Shown here: positions 31,961 to 41,365 of the stretch, one piece after another
Layout of the letters: each line of letters begins with the position of its first letter
Position numbering within the stretch: the stretch's first letter is position 1
Source: JAPHTQ01 sp050299175
GTDB lineage: Bacteria > Pseudomonadota > Gammaproteobacteria > Thiohalomonadales > Thiohalomonadaceae
Direction: 5' to 3'
NCBI GenBank assembly: GCA_050299175.1
Contig: JBNKVM010000009.1
Location: forward strand, 66,005-130,004
Length of the DNA: 64,000 bases
Program-made: the position numbers and the translations under genes
Notes under the pieces: model-generated
What the model was told of the DNA's origin: nothing
Databases searched by the model: none
Seen by the model: the letters and a program-made list of their open reading frames with translations, nothing else

Positions 31961-33607
31961 GTGCAACGACCGATACAACCGCTTCCGCCTCAACTGGCCA
32001 ACCAGATCGCCGCAGGCGAGGTGGTAGAGCGTCCGGCCTCAGTGGTGAAGGAGCTGCTGGAAAACAGCATCGATGCCGGGGCGACCGAGATCGAGCTGGC
32101 GGTGGAGCAGGGTGGGTTGCGCCTGATTCGAGTGCGCGATAACGGTTACGGTATTGCTCGCGATCAACTACAACTTGCGGTTGCGCCTCACGCTACCAGC
32201 AAACTCTATAGCCAGCAGGAACTGGAGCAGATCGCCAGCCTGGGCTTTCGCGGTGAGGCATTGGCGAGTATCGCTTCGGTGAGCCGTTTTCGCCTTGTCA
32301 GCCGGGTTGTTGATGCGGAGCAGGGCTGGGGGATCACCTGTGACGGTGGCGATTGTGTCGAACCGATCCCCAGCGCGCAACCCGCCGGGACCCAGATCGA
32401 GGTACGGGATCTATTTCATTCGATCCCGGCGCGTCGCAAATTCCTGCGTAGCGAACGTACCGAATTTCTTCACCTGGAAGAGGTGGTGCGGCGGTTGGCC
32501 CTGAGCCGTTTCGATATCGCTTTTACCCTGCTGCACAATGGCCGCCAGGTGATGCGCCTGCGCCGCGCCGATGATCAGATGCAGCAGGCGCGCCGGGTCG
32601 GCGAAGTGTTGGGCAAAGGCTTCAACGATACAGCCCGTTTCCTCGATTTCGATGCCTCCGGGTTACACCTGCATGGCTGGCTGGCACCGCCATCGGCCTC
32701 GCGCAGTCAGGCCGATGGCCAGTATTTCTATCTCAACGGACGGGTGATCCGTGACCGCCTGATTCAGCATGCGTTGCGTCAGGCCCATCAGAGCCTGCTG
32801 GAGGAGGGACGCCATCCGGCCTTTGTGCTGTTCCTGCAGGTCGATCCGCGTCAGGTGGATGTCAATGTCCATCCCACCAAGCACGAGGTGCGTTTCCGTG
32901 AACCGCGCCTGATCCACGATTTTCTACAACGGGCACTGCGCGAGGGGCTTACGGGCAACGGCCAGGTTGCGACAGATGCACCAGCCCACGGCAGTTCTTC
33001 CCATCACCATCCCGGCGCCAGCGCAGTAGCCGAGCAGCAGGCCTTCTACCGTCAGGCGGTTGAGGCCAAAGCTGCGCCGATGGTCGATGCGCGAACCATT
33101 CTGTTCCAGCGCTATCTGTTGCTGGGCAGTGGCGAGGCACCGCAACTGCTCGACATGCTGGCGGCCCATCGGCATCTGCTTCAGATTCATTTGCAGCAAC
33201 TGCTGGACGGCAGTGAGGTGCGTAGCCAGCCACTGTTGATCCCGCAGAGCATGGAGTTAGAGGCTAAACAGGCGGAGCAACTGCTCGCCTCGGCTGACAA
33301 CTACGCGGTGCTGGGGTTTGAGCTGGATCGTCTGGGCGAGAGCACCGTGGTATTGCGCCGCATTCCCGCCCTGCTACGTGGGGTGGACAGTGAGGCGTTG
33401 TTGCGCTTGCTGCAGCAGTGGCGTGGTCCCGTGGATGATGAGCTATTGGCGCAAATGGCGGCGCTGGTGCCTCCGCCGGTGGAGAGTCTTAACGCCGCCC
33501 AGGGCTTGCTGCGACAGTTGGAGACACTGCCCGATAAAGGCGCGAGCTTCCGGCGTTCGCTGACGGTCGAGACGCTGCAAAAACTGTTCGAGCGTGGCGG
33601 ACAATGA
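31961..33607 (+). CDS. mutL: DNA mismatch repair protein MutL
   Basis: A 548-residue MutL, the ATPase that links MutS recognition to strand incision. The N-terminal GHKL domain shows the canonical ANQIAAGEVVERPASVVKEL, ENSIDAGAT, DNGYGI and GFRGEALASI, followed by the transducer region with NVHPTKHEVRF. The C-terminal dimerisation domain is present but shorter than in E. coli, and no DQHAx2Ex4E endonuclease motif is seen, as expected when MutH or another nickase is used. The GTG at 31961 gives an N-terminus matching known MutL. The stop overlaps the miaA start. Confidence 0.96.
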   Translation: MQRPIQPLPPQLANQIAAGEVVERPASVVKELLENSIDAGATEIELAVEQGGLRLIRVRDNGYGIARDQLQLAVAPHATSKLYSQQELEQIASLGFRGEALASIASVSRFRLVSRVVDAEQGWGITCDGGDCVEPIPSAQPAGTQIEVRDLFHSIPARRKFLRSERTEFLHLEEVVRRLALSRFDIAFTLLHNGRQVMRLRRADDQMQQARRVGEVLGKGFNDTARFLDFDASGLHLHGWLAPPSASRSQADGQYFYLNGRVIRDRLIQHALRQAHQSLLEEGRHPAFVLFLQVDPRQVDVNVHPTKHEVRFREPRLIHDFLQRALREGLTGNGQVATDAPAHGSSSHHHPGASAVAEQQAFYRQAVEAKAAPMVDARTILFQRYLLLGSGEAPQLLDMLAAHRHLLQIHLQQLLDGSEVRSQPLLIPQSMELEAKQAEQLLASADNYAVLGFELDRLGESTVVLRRIPALLRGVDSEALLRLLQQWRGPVDDELLAQMAALVPPPVESLNAAQGLLRQLETLPDKGASFRRSLTVETLQKLFERGGQ

Positions 33608-34548
33608 GTACGCGTGACGACAGGCCGCTAGCGATCTTTCTTATGGGGCCGACCGCCTCGGGCAAGACCGATCTGGCGGTGGAACTGGTGCGGCGGCTAC
33701 CCGTCGAGATCATCAGCGTCGATTCGGCGATGGTCTATCGTGAGATGGATATCGGTACCGCCAAGCCTGAGCCTGAGGTGCTGGCTGAGGCGCCGCATCG
33801 TTTGATCGATATTCTCGACCCGGCGGAGGCCTACTCGGCGGCCCGTTTTCGCGAGGATGCCCTGCGCCACATGGCGGAGATTACCGCTGCGGGCCGCATT
33901 CCACTGTTGGTTGGCGGCACCATGCTCTACTTTCGTGCCCTGGAGCAGGGGCTGGCGGCACTGCCCGAGGCGGACCCGGAGCTGCGCGCCCGGCTGGAGG
34001 CGGAGGCGGCGGAACAGGGCTGGCAGGTACTGCATGATCGTCTGGCCGAGGTCGACCCCGTCTCGGCAGCGCGTATCCATCCCAATGATCCGCAGCGTCT
34101 GCAACGGGCGCTGGAGGTTTACGAACTGAGCGGTAAGCCCCTGAGCGAGCTATGGCAGCGGCAACAGGATGAAGGGTTACCCTATCGGCCGATCAAGCTG
34201 GCGGTGGCGCCCGATGATCGGGCGGAGTTGCATGAGCGCATCGCCCTGCGGTTTCGCCTGATGCTGGAGCAGGGGCTGATCGAAGAGGTCGAGGCGCTCT
34301 ATCGGCGTGGCGATCTACACCCCGACCTGCCATCCATCCGTTGCGTCGGCTATCGTCAGGTGTGGCAATACCTGGCGGGTGAGCTGAACCGTGAGGAGAT
34401 GAGCGAAAAAGGGATTATCGCGACCCGCCAGTTGGCCAAGCGGCAGTTTACCTGGCTGCGCAGTGAGGAAAATTTGCGCTGGTTCGCCACTTTCGAGCCA
34501 TTACTGTTGGAAAAAGTGTTGAAATTCCTGGACGATAGCTCAAAATAG
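33604..34548 (+). CDS. miaA: tRNA dimethylallyltransferase
   Basis: A 314-residue enzyme that adds a dimethylallyl group to A37 of tRNAs reading UNN codons. P-loop GPTASGKT at 15-22, then VDSAMVYREMDIGTAKP and HRLIDILDPAEAYSAARF, GGTMLYFRAL, and the C-terminal GYRQVWQYL and TRQLAKRQFTWLR are all standard. It overlaps mutL by 4 bp and precedes hfq, the conserved order. A gap of about 145 bp before hfq probably holds an additional hfq promoter. Confidence 0.97.
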   Translation: MSTRDDRPLAIFLMGPTASGKTDLAVELVRRLPVEIISVDSAMVYREMDIGTAKPEPEVLAEAPHRLIDILDPAEAYSAARFREDALRHMAEITAAGRIPLLVGGTMLYFRALEQGLAALPEADPELRARLEAEAAEQGWQVLHDRLAEVDPVSAARIHPNDPQRLQRALEVYELSGKPLSELWQRQQDEGLPYRPIKLAVAPDDRAELHERIALRFRLMLEQGLIEEVEALYRRGDLHPDLPSIRCVGYRQVWQYLAGELNREEMSEKGIIATRQLAKRQFTWLRSEENLRWFATFEPLLLEKVLKFLDDSSK

Positions 34549-34693
34549 CGCGACGCGAGGGTGAAAGGGGGCACCGATGTGTGCAGTGTGTTCGCTTCAG
34601 CGTAAGAAATATCTGTAACCTATTGATCGTGAATTAGTTATGAATTATTTGGCAGCGCGTATTGCGCCACATAATAACAAAAGGAGTAATCCG

Positions 34694-34957
34694 ATGAGCA
34701 AAGGGCAAGCACTACAAGATCCGTTTCTGAATGCCCTGCGGAAAGAAAGGATCCCCGTCTCCATCTATCTGGTAAATGGCATCAAATTACAGGGACAAAT
34801 CGAGTCTTTCGACCAGTTTGTCGTCCTGTTGAAGAATTCTGTCAGCCAGATGGTCTACAAACACGCAATTTCTACTGTGGTGCCGGCTCGCAACGTGCGA
34901 CTGAACTTCAGTAATGATCAGGCGAACGGTGATTCCGCTCCCAGCCACAATTTCTAA
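34694..34957 (+). CDS. hfq: RNA chaperone Hfq
   Basis: An 87-residue Sm-like protein; the ATG at 34694 follows AAAAGGAG. The Sm1 motif (DPFLNALRKERIPVSIYLVNG..LQGQIESFDQFVVLL) and the Sm2 motif YKHAISTVVPAR are intact, with the proximal-face residues for U-rich RNA (QALQDPF, YKH) present. It forms hexamers that pair small RNAs with mRNAs. The C-terminal tail is short and polar (about 20 residues), less than in E. coli. It is 38 bp upstream of hflX. Confidence 0.97.
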   Translation: MSKGQALQDPFLNALRKERIPVSIYLVNGIKLQGQIESFDQFVVLLKNSVSQMVYKHAISTVVPARNVRLNFSNDQANGDSAPSHNF

Positions 34958-34995
34958 GCCTGTTTTCCATACCGCTGTCGCGGCCGGGGGATGTC

Positions 34996-36279
34996 TTGTT
35001 TGAACGCCCCCGGAGCGGCGAGCGCGCCGTTCTCGTCCATCTGGACCTGCAGCAGGAAACCGATCGGGAAGATCTTGAGGAATTCAGGATTCTGGCCCGT
35101 TCCGCCGGTGCGGAAGTGGTCGCCGTGGTTACCGGTGCACGACGTCAGCCCGAACCCAAGTACTTTGTCGGCAGCGGCAAGGCGGAGGAGATCCAGCAGG
35201 TCGTCGTCGAAAACGAGGCTGAAGTGGTGCTGGTTAACCACTCCCTCTCTCCGGCCCAGGAGCGCAACCTGGAGCGGTTACTCAAATGCCGGGTGCTGGA
35301 TCGCATCGGCCTGATACTAGATATCTTTGCCCAGCGAGCCCGTTCCCACGAAGGTAAATTGCAGGTGGAACTGGCGCAGTTGCGTCATCTTTCTACCCGG
35401 CTGGTCCGCGGCTGGACTCACCTGGAGCGACAGAAGGGTGGTATCGGTCTGCGCGGACCGGGTGAAACCCAGCTCGAATCAGACCGCCGTATGATCGGTG
35501 GTCGGATCAAGAACCTGAACAAACGCCTGGATAAGGTACGCAGCCAGCGAGAGCAGGGGCGCCGCGCCCGTAAGCGTGCCGAACTGCCCACGGTTTCGCT
35601 GGTGGGTTATACCAACGCCGGCAAATCGAGCCTGTTCAATGCCCTGGCGGGGGATGAGGTCTACGCTGCAGATCAGTTGTTCGCTACCCTCGATCCCACC
35701 CTGCGGCGGCTGGACCTGGATAACGGTGAAGCGCTGATCCTGGCCGATACAGTTGGATTTATTCGTCACCTGCCCCACGATGTAGTGGAGGCGTTTCGCT
35801 CCACCCTGCAGGAGAGCCGCGAGGCGGAACTGCTGCTGCATGTGATCGATGCCGCTGATGAGGAACGTGAGGCGAAGGTCGAGCAGGTGGATGAGGTGTT
35901 GCGTGAGATCGGCGCCGACAAAGTGCCGCAGATCACGATCTACAACAAAATCGATCTCTGTGACGGGATTGAACCTCACGTGGAAAGAAATGCCGAAGGC
36001 GAAGCGACCCGGGTCTACCTCTCCGCCGCAAGTGGAGAAGGATTGGAGTTGCTACGACAGGTGCTGAGTGAATGGGCCAGCGTTAAAAGGCGTAATTACC
36101 ATTTACACCTGCCACCCGCGGCCAGCCGCCTGCGTGCACGGCTCTATGGGCTGGGCGCGGTGGTGGCCGAGCATGTCGAGGAGGATGGCAGCTGGGAGCT
36201 GGATATCCGTATCGAACCCCACTACCTGGAATCGCTACGTAAGCAGGGAGATTTCAACGAGTTACTGCCGCAGGCCTAG
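34996..36279 (+). CDS. hflX: Ribosome-associated GTPase HflX
   Basis: A 427-residue GTPase that binds 50S subunits and rescues stalled or heat-damaged ribosomes. The N-terminal HflX domain includes GSGKAEEIQQ and ERNLERLLKCRVLDRIGLILDIFA; the linker has GPGETQLESDRR, and the G domain has GYTNAGKSSLFN (G1), ADTVGFIRHLP (G3) and NKID (G4). The start is a TTG at 34996, since no ATG or GTG is in frame and the N-terminus MFERPRSGERAVLVH matches the family. It keeps the hfq-hflX-hflK-hflC order. Confidence 0.96.
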   Translation: MFERPRSGERAVLVHLDLQQETDREDLEEFRILARSAGAEVVAVVTGARRQPEPKYFVGSGKAEEIQQVVVENEAEVVLVNHSLSPAQERNLERLLKCRVLDRIGLILDIFAQRARSHEGKLQVELAQLRHLSTRLVRGWTHLERQKGGIGLRGPGETQLESDRRMIGGRIKNLNKRLDKVRSQREQGRRARKRAELPTVSLVGYTNAGKSSLFNALAGDEVYAADQLFATLDPTLRRLDLDNGEALILADTVGFIRHLPHDVVEAFRSTLQESREAELLLHVIDAADEEREAKVEQVDEVLREIGADKVPQITIYNKIDLCDGIEPHVERNAEGEATRVYLSAASGEGLELLRQVLSEWASVKRRNYHLHLPPAASRLRARLYGLGAVVAEHVEEDGSWELDIRIEPHYLESLRKQGDFNELLPQA

Positions 36280-36385
36280 GCCAAGCCGATTGTGCCTTGC
36301 GGCGTCAGTGCAAGACCCCTAGAATTTGCCCAACAATTTGTAAACGGCATATATCGTTCTCAAAAGAGATTTATTGGAGAAATCA

Positions 36386-37576
36386 ATGGCCTGGAATGAA
36401 CCTGGCGGCTCCGGGGATAAAGACCCCTGGGGCGGTCGTAACGACGAGCAGGGGCCGCCCGACCTGGATGAGGTGGTGCGCAAACTGCAAAATAAACTCG
36501 GCGGCCTTTTTGGCGGCGGTAAAGGTGGCGATGGCGGAAACGGCGCAGCCCCGAGCGGCGGTGGCGGTATCGGTTTTGGTGGCATCACCACCGTTATCGT
36601 CGTTGCCTTACTGGTGTGGGCCCTTTCCGGGATCTACATCATCGAAGAGGGTACCCGTGGTGTGGTCACCCAGTTTGGTGCCTATAAAGAGACCACCATG
36701 CCCGGTCCGCACTGGTACCCACGTTTTATCCAGAGCGTCGAGAAGGTCAACGTCGAGAACGTGCGCAGCATCGAACTGGGTGTCCGTACTGAAGAGTCAC
36801 AGATGCTGACCCAGGACGAGAACATTGTCGATGTGAAGTTTGCGATTCAGTATCAGGTTAGTGATGCACGTGATTACCTGTTCAATGTGCGCGACCCGGA
36901 CGAAACCATGCGTCAGGCGATGGAGAGCGCGGTGCGCGAGATCATCGGCAAGAGCGAGATGGATTTCGTCATTACCGGCGGCCGCAGTGAGGTGGTTAGC
37001 CGCGCCCAGGTACTGATTCAGGAGATTCTCGATCAGTACAAAACCGGCCTGGTTGTCAGTCAGCTGACCATGCAGGATGCGCAGGCGCCGCAACAGGTGC
37101 AGGACGCCTTTGCCGACGCGGTTAAGGCGCGCGAGGATGAGCAGCGCCTGAAAAACGAAGCCGAAGCCTATTCCAACGATATTCTGCCCAAGGCGCGTGG
37201 TAGCGCGGCACGTATTCTTGAAGAGGCCAGTGCCTACAAGGAGCAGGTGATCGCCGAGGCCGAAGGTGAAACCAGTCGTTTCCTTAGTATTTTGAAGGAG
37301 TATCGCAAGGCGCCAGAGGTGACCCGCAAGCGTCTCTATTTGGATACCCTGGAGAGCGTACTGCACAAGAGCAGCAAAGTGGTGGTCGACACTAAAGGCA
37401 ACAACAACCTGCTTTACCTTCCTTTGGACAAGTTGATGGAGCGTAGTGGTAGCAGCGGTAGTGTGCCATCGAAGGACTATGAAACCCTGTCCCCCAACAA
37501 TCCTATGAATGCGAGCGGTAGTACAAAGCAGGATTCCCGTCTGCGCGATGATCGCCGTACCCGGGAGGTGCGCTAA
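36386..37576 (+). CDS. hflK: FtsH protease modulator HflK
   Basis: A 396-residue inner-membrane protein. The ATG at 36386 follows TTGGAG. It has a cytoplasmic N-terminus rich in Gly and Asp (GGLFGGGKGG...), a single membrane segment near residues 65-87, and a periplasmic SPFH/prohibitin domain with EEGTRGVVTQFG and YLFNVRDPDETMRQAMESA, then a coiled coil (AEAEGETSRFLSILKEY). With HflC it forms a large cage around FtsH and limits proteolysis of membrane proteins. Overlaps hflC by 1 bp. Confidence 0.96.
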   Translation: MAWNEPGGSGDKDPWGGRNDEQGPPDLDEVVRKLQNKLGGLFGGGKGGDGGNGAAPSGGGGIGFGGITTVIVVALLVWALSGIYIIEEGTRGVVTQFGAYKETTMPGPHWYPRFIQSVEKVNVENVRSIELGVRTEESQMLTQDENIVDVKFAIQYQVSDARDYLFNVRDPDETMRQAMESAVREIIGKSEMDFVITGGRSEVVSRAQVLIQEILDQYKTGLVVSQLTMQDAQAPQQVQDAFADAVKAREDEQRLKNEAEAYSNDILPKARGSAARILEEASAYKEQVIAEAEGETSRFLSILKEYRKAPEVTRKRLYLDTLESVLHKSSKVVVDTKGNNNLLYLPLDKLMERSGSSGSVPSKDYETLSPNNPMNASGSTKQDSRLRDDRRTREVR

Positions 37577-38451
37577 TGAGTCCGGCTAAAACAATGTCCC
37601 TGATCCTGGCCGCGGCGATTGTCTGGCTTGGTTCCATGTCTTTCTTCGTCGTCGAGCAGCGTGAACTGGCGATCAAATTTCGCCTGGGCGAGTTCGACCG
37701 TGCCGATTACAAACCGGGGCTCTACTTCAAGATCCCGTTCATCAATAACGTGCGCAAATTCGACAGCCGTATTCTTACTCTGGATGCGCAGCCTGAACGT
37801 TATCTGACCCTGGAGAAGAAGAACGTTATCGTCGACTCCTTCATCAAGTGGCGGATTGCCGACGTGGCTAGTTATTACAAGACCATGGCTGGTGACGAGC
37901 GCCGTGCCGGTCAGCGTCTGGCACAGGTAATCAAGAACGGTCTGCGCGATGAGTTCGGTAAACGTACCATTCAGGAAGCCATCTCCGGTGAGCGGGCGCA
38001 GATCATGAATGTGATCACCGCGCAGATCGAGGAACAGGCGACCCAGTTCGGTATCGAAGTGGTGGATGTGCGGATCAAACGTATTGAGCTGCCACCGGAG
38101 GTTTCCGGTTCGGTTTACCAGCGGATGCGTGCTGAGCGTGACCGGGTTGCCAAGGAGCTGCGCTCCCGTGGTGCCGAGGCGGCTGAACGGATCCGCGCCG
38201 ATGCAGATCGCCAGCGAACGGTCATTCTCGCCGAGGCCTATCGGGATTCCGAGCGCTTGCGCGGTGAAGGTGACGGTAAGGCGGCGGATATCTATGCCAA
38301 GGCCTTCAGCAAAGATGCCAAATTCTATGAGCTGTATCGGAGCCTGACCGCCTACAAGAATGTCTTTAGTAGCCAGGGCGATGTGCTGGTACTTGACCCG
38401 AACTCAGAGTTCTTCAAGTACTTCAATGATGCCCAGGGAATGAAAAAGTAA
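37576..38451 (+). CDS. hflC: FtsH protease modulator HflC
   Basis: A 291-residue SPFH protein, partner of HflK. It has an N-terminal membrane anchor (about 6-26), then FFVVEQRELAIKFRLGEF, the SPFH core with GLYFKIPF and EERAQIMNVI-like sequence, and the stalk DVRIKRIELPPEVSGSVYQRMRAERDR characteristic of HflC. It ends just before a strong terminator at 38466, unlike E. coli where the operon continues into yjeT without an obvious stop signal. Confidence 0.96.
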   Translation: MSPAKTMSLILAAAIVWLGSMSFFVVEQRELAIKFRLGEFDRADYKPGLYFKIPFINNVRKFDSRILTLDAQPERYLTLEKKNVIVDSFIKWRIADVASYYKTMAGDERRAGQRLAQVIKNGLRDEFGKRTIQEAISGERAQIMNVITAQIEEQATQFGIEVVDVRIKRIELPPEVSGSVYQRMRAERDRVAKELRSRGAEAAERIRADADRQRTVILAEAYRDSERLRGEGDGKAADIYAKAFSKDAKFYELYRSLTAYKNVFSSQGDVLVLDPNSEFFKYFNDAQGMKK

Positions 38452-38465
38452 GGAAAAAGCATATG

Positions 38466-38500
38466 CCGGGTAACGCAATCGCGTTACCCGGTTATTTTTT
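38466..38500 (+). terminator. Rho-independent terminator after hflC
   Basis: CCGGGTAACGC (38466-38476) and GCGTTACCCGG (38481-38491) form an 11-bp perfect stem with an AATC loop, followed by TTATTTTTT. It separates hflKC from the DUF2065-hisZ genes. Confidence 0.88.
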
Positions 38501-38513
38501 GGGGTAATATCCA

Positions 38514-38699
38514 ATGACAGACCTGTGGTCTGCGCTGGCGCTGGTCCTGGTAATCGAAGGGCTGTTGCCGGCGCTTTCGCCGACTTCCTATCGTAAGGCG
38601 GCAGTGGCAATGATTGGCATGGACGAGCGTTCCCTGCGCATTGCCGGATTGGCAAGTATGATTGTGGGCGCATTGCTCCTCTATCTGATAAAGAATTGA
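38514..38699 (+). CDS. DUF2065 (YjeT-type) small membrane protein
   Basis: A 61-residue protein with two membrane segments (about 4-20 and 42-59) and the pattern LVIEGLLPALSPTSYRK in between, as in YjeT, which sits in the same place in E. coli (hflC-yjeT-purA). The function is unknown. It follows a strong terminator by 14 bp, so it needs its own promoter or read-through. Its stop overlaps the region just before the hisZ start. Confidence 0.85.
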   Translation: MTDLWSALALVLVIEGLLPALSPTSYRKAAVAMIGMDERSLRIAGLASMIVGALLLYLIKN

Positions 38700-38704
38700 A
38701 CTCA

Positions 38705-39886
38705 ATGGAAAACGATCGCTGGTTACTGCCGGAAGGCATCGAAGAGATCCTGCCACCGCGTGCGGAACAGCTGGAGGCGACCCTGCGCCGCCTGTTCGAC
38801 CTGTTCAACAGCTGGGGCTATGAACTGGTGATGCCGCCGTTCATCGAATATCTGGAATCGCTGCTGACCGGCACCGGCAACGATCTCGATCTGCAAACCT
38901 TCAAACTCACCGACCAGCTCACCGGGCGTCTGATGGGGCTGCGTTCCGATATGACGCCACAGGTAGCGCGTATCGATGCTCACTGCCTCAAACGCGATGT
39001 GCCCTCACGGCTCTGCTACATGGGGACCGTGCTGCGCACCTTGCCTCCGAGCCACGGTGGAAACCGCACGCCGATGCAGGTGGGTGCTGAGCTGTACGGT
39101 CACGCCGGGGTAGAAAGCGACGCCGAGGTGTTGCGCCTGATGGTGCGGACCCTGCAAACCGCCGGGATCGGTCATCTCTGGCTCGACCTGGGACATGTCG
39201 GGATCTTCCGTGGACTGGCACAGCAGGCCAATCTGGATGCCGAGTGCGAGGCGCAACTGTTCGATGCCCTGCAACGCAAGGCCAAGCCGGAGATCGCGGC
39301 CCTGCTCGAAGCCAAGGCACTGCCTGCGACGATGCACGCGATGTTGATGGCTCTGGCGGATCTGCACGGCGATGCCTCGGTGCTGGATCGTGCCGCCTCG
39401 CTGCTGGCAGATGCAGACGAGTCGGTTCACCAGGCGCTGGGCAATCTGCGCCAGATCGCCGAACTGGTGGCCGGATTGCCCGACACCACAGTGCATTTCG
39501 ACCTGGCGGAACTACGCGGTTATCACTATCACACAGGTGTGGTGTTTGCCGCCTTTGTTCCCGGACAGGGGCAGGCCATCGCCCAGGGCGGTCGTTACGA
39601 CGATATCGGTAAGGTCTTCGGCCGCTCCCGTCCCGCGACCGGGTTTAGCACCGATCTGAAGACAGTGCTCTCAATGGTGGATGCCAAAACCGCCGAGGTT
39701 CGTGGTATCTTTGCCCCCGTTTCAGCCGAACCTGGTCTGGAGCAGGCCATCGAAGCCCTGCGTACCGCAGGCGAGCGGGTGATCCAGGCGTTGCCGGAAC
39801 AGCAGGGCGGGGCCGAAGAGATGGGTTGCGATCGGGAGCTGGTGCTGAAGGGTGGAAAGTGGCAGCCGGTTGCTCTGCGCAAGTAA
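38705..39886 (+). CDS. hisZ: ATP phosphoribosyltransferase regulatory subunit HisZ
   Basis: A 393-residue paralogue of histidyl-tRNA synthetase that lacks aminoacylation but regulates short-form HisG in the first step of histidine synthesis. It begins RWLLPEGIEEILPP and shows the class-II motif 1 region (RLFDLFNSWGYELVMPPFIEYL), motif 2 SDMTPQVARIDA, and a motif-3-like GGRYDDIGKVFGRSRPATGFS. The ATG at 38705 was preferred to the TTG at 38696. Its presence implies that this organism uses the short HisG + HisZ enzyme, unlike enterics. It lies next to purA, an arrangement also found in pseudomonads. Confidence 0.95.
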   Translation: MENDRWLLPEGIEEILPPRAEQLEATLRRLFDLFNSWGYELVMPPFIEYLESLLTGTGNDLDLQTFKLTDQLTGRLMGLRSDMTPQVARIDAHCLKRDVPSRLCYMGTVLRTLPPSHGGNRTPMQVGAELYGHAGVESDAEVLRLMVRTLQTAGIGHLWLDLGHVGIFRGLAQQANLDAECEAQLFDALQRKAKPEIAALLEAKALPATMHAMLMALADLHGDASVLDRAASLLADADESVHQALGNLRQIAELVAGLPDTTVHFDLAELRGYHYHTGVVFAAFVPGQGQAIAQGGRYDDIGKVFGRSRPATGFSTDLKTVLSMVDAKTAEVRGIFAPVSAEPGLEQAIEALRTAGERVIQALPEQQGGAEEMGCDRELVLKGGKWQPVALRK

Positions 39887-40004
39887 CTTTTATCCCTTGA
39901 AAGGTATTTTTTGGTTTTCACAGCGGCGTTCACACCGCAGAATGTCTCCGCGCCGGAGAACTGCGGGCGTTTTGCCGACTAGTGTCTGAACAGAGAGTGT
40001 AAAC

Positions 40005-41315
40005 ATGGGTAAGAATGTCGTCGTAATCGGGACCCAATGGGGTGATGAAGGTAAAGGTAAGGTTGTCGACCTGCTTACCGAAAAGGCCCAGGCGGTGGTT
40101 CGTTTTCAGGGTGGGCACAATGCCGGGCATACTCTGGTCATTGACGGCAAGAAAACCGTACTCCACCTGATCCCTTCCGGGGTGTTACGCGAAGGGGTGG
40201 AATGCATGATCGGTAACGGTGTGGTGCTCTCTCCCGAGGCGCTGCTCAAGGAGCTGACGATGCTCGAAGAGAGTGGTGTGCCCGCTACTGAGCGTTTGAA
40301 GATCAGCGAAGCCTGTACCCTTATCCTGCCGTACCACATTGCTCTGGATCAGGCCCGTGAGCTGGCCCGTGGCAAGAAGGCCATCGGTACCACCGGTCGT
40401 GGCATTGGTCCGGCCTACGAAGACAAGATTTCCCGTCGCGGCCTCAAGGTTGGCGACATGCTGCACCGTGAACGTTTTGCCGCCCGTCTCGGCGAAGTGC
40501 TCGACTATCACAATTTTGCGCTGAAGAATTATTTCAAGGCCGACACAGTCGATTTTCAGGAAGTTCTGGATCAGGGTCTGGAGATGGCGGAGCGCATTCG
40601 TCCGATGGTTGCCGACGTGACCGGCCTGTTGCACCAGTATCGCAATGAAGGCAAGAGCATTATGTTCGAAGGGGCACAGGGTACCCTGCTCGATATCGAC
40701 CACGGTACTTATCCCTACGTGACTTCATCCAATGCTACCGCGGGCGGCGCCTGCACCGGTACTGGTGTTGGGCCGCGGGACATCGATTACGTGCTGGGGA
40801 TCACCAAAGCCTACACCACTCGCGTAGGTGCCGGTCCGTTCCCGACCGAACTGTATGACGGTGTCGATCTGGCGGATCCCATTGGCAAGCACATGGCCGA
40901 TCAGGGCCACGAATTCGGTTCCACTACCGGTCGTCCACGTCGTTGTGGCTGGCTCGATGCGGTAAGTCTGCGTCGTTCGGTACAGCTCAACTCCCTTTCA
41001 GGTATCTGCCTGACCAAAATGGATGTCCTCGATGGTCTGGAAACCCTGCGCATCGCCACCGGTTATACCTGTGACGGCAAAAGCCTGGAAAGCCCGCCCA
41101 TCGGTGCCGATGCCTACGAACAGTGTCGTCCCGAATACATCGAGGTTCCCGGCTGGAAAGAGAGTACTGTCGGCGTACGCAATTACGACGGCCTGCCGGA
41201 AAATGCCAAGGCCTATATCAAGAAGATCGAAGAAGTGATTGGTATTCCCGTGGATATCATCTCTACCGGCCCGGATCGTGCCGATACCATCGTCCTGCGC
41301 GATCCGTTTGCCTGA
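40005..41315 (+). CDS. purA: Adenylosuccinate synthetase
   Basis: A 436-residue enzyme: IMP + aspartate + GTP to adenylosuccinate, first step of AMP synthesis from IMP. It begins GKNVVVIGTQWGDEGKGKVVD (P-loop GDEGKGK) and has FQGGHNAGHT, the catalytic GRGIGPAYEDKI, FEGAQGTLLDIDHGTYPYVT and the GTP-binding region ending VDIISTGPDRADTI. All hallmarks are intact. A 118-bp gap precedes it. Confidence 0.98.
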   Translation: MGKNVVVIGTQWGDEGKGKVVDLLTEKAQAVVRFQGGHNAGHTLVIDGKKTVLHLIPSGVLREGVECMIGNGVVLSPEALLKELTMLEESGVPATERLKISEACTLILPYHIALDQARELARGKKAIGTTGRGIGPAYEDKISRRGLKVGDMLHRERFAARLGEVLDYHNFALKNYFKADTVDFQEVLDQGLEMAERIRPMVADVTGLLHQYRNEGKSIMFEGAQGTLLDIDHGTYPYVTSSNATAGGACTGTGVGPRDIDYVLGITKAYTTRVGAGPFPTELYDGVDLADPIGKHMADQGHEFGSTTGRPRRCGWLDAVSLRRSVQLNSLSGICLTKMDVLDGLETLRIATGYTCDGKSLESPPIGADAYEQCRPEYIEVPGWKESTVGVRNYDGLPENAKAYIKKIEEVIGIPVDIISTGPDRADTIVLRDPFA

Positions 41316-41365
41316 TAGCTGATGATTACCGGCGTCCCTGAAAGGGGCGCTGGAGCCTGTGTTTA

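Noticed and set aside
31961..33607. Truncation of mutL, because it is shorter than E. coli MutL
   Set aside because: Both the ATPase and dimerisation regions are readable without frameshift; variation lies in the linker, which is naturally variable.
41328..41352. Terminator after purA
   Set aside because: GGCGTCCC..GGGGCGC can form a hairpin, but the stem is imperfect and no T tract follows.
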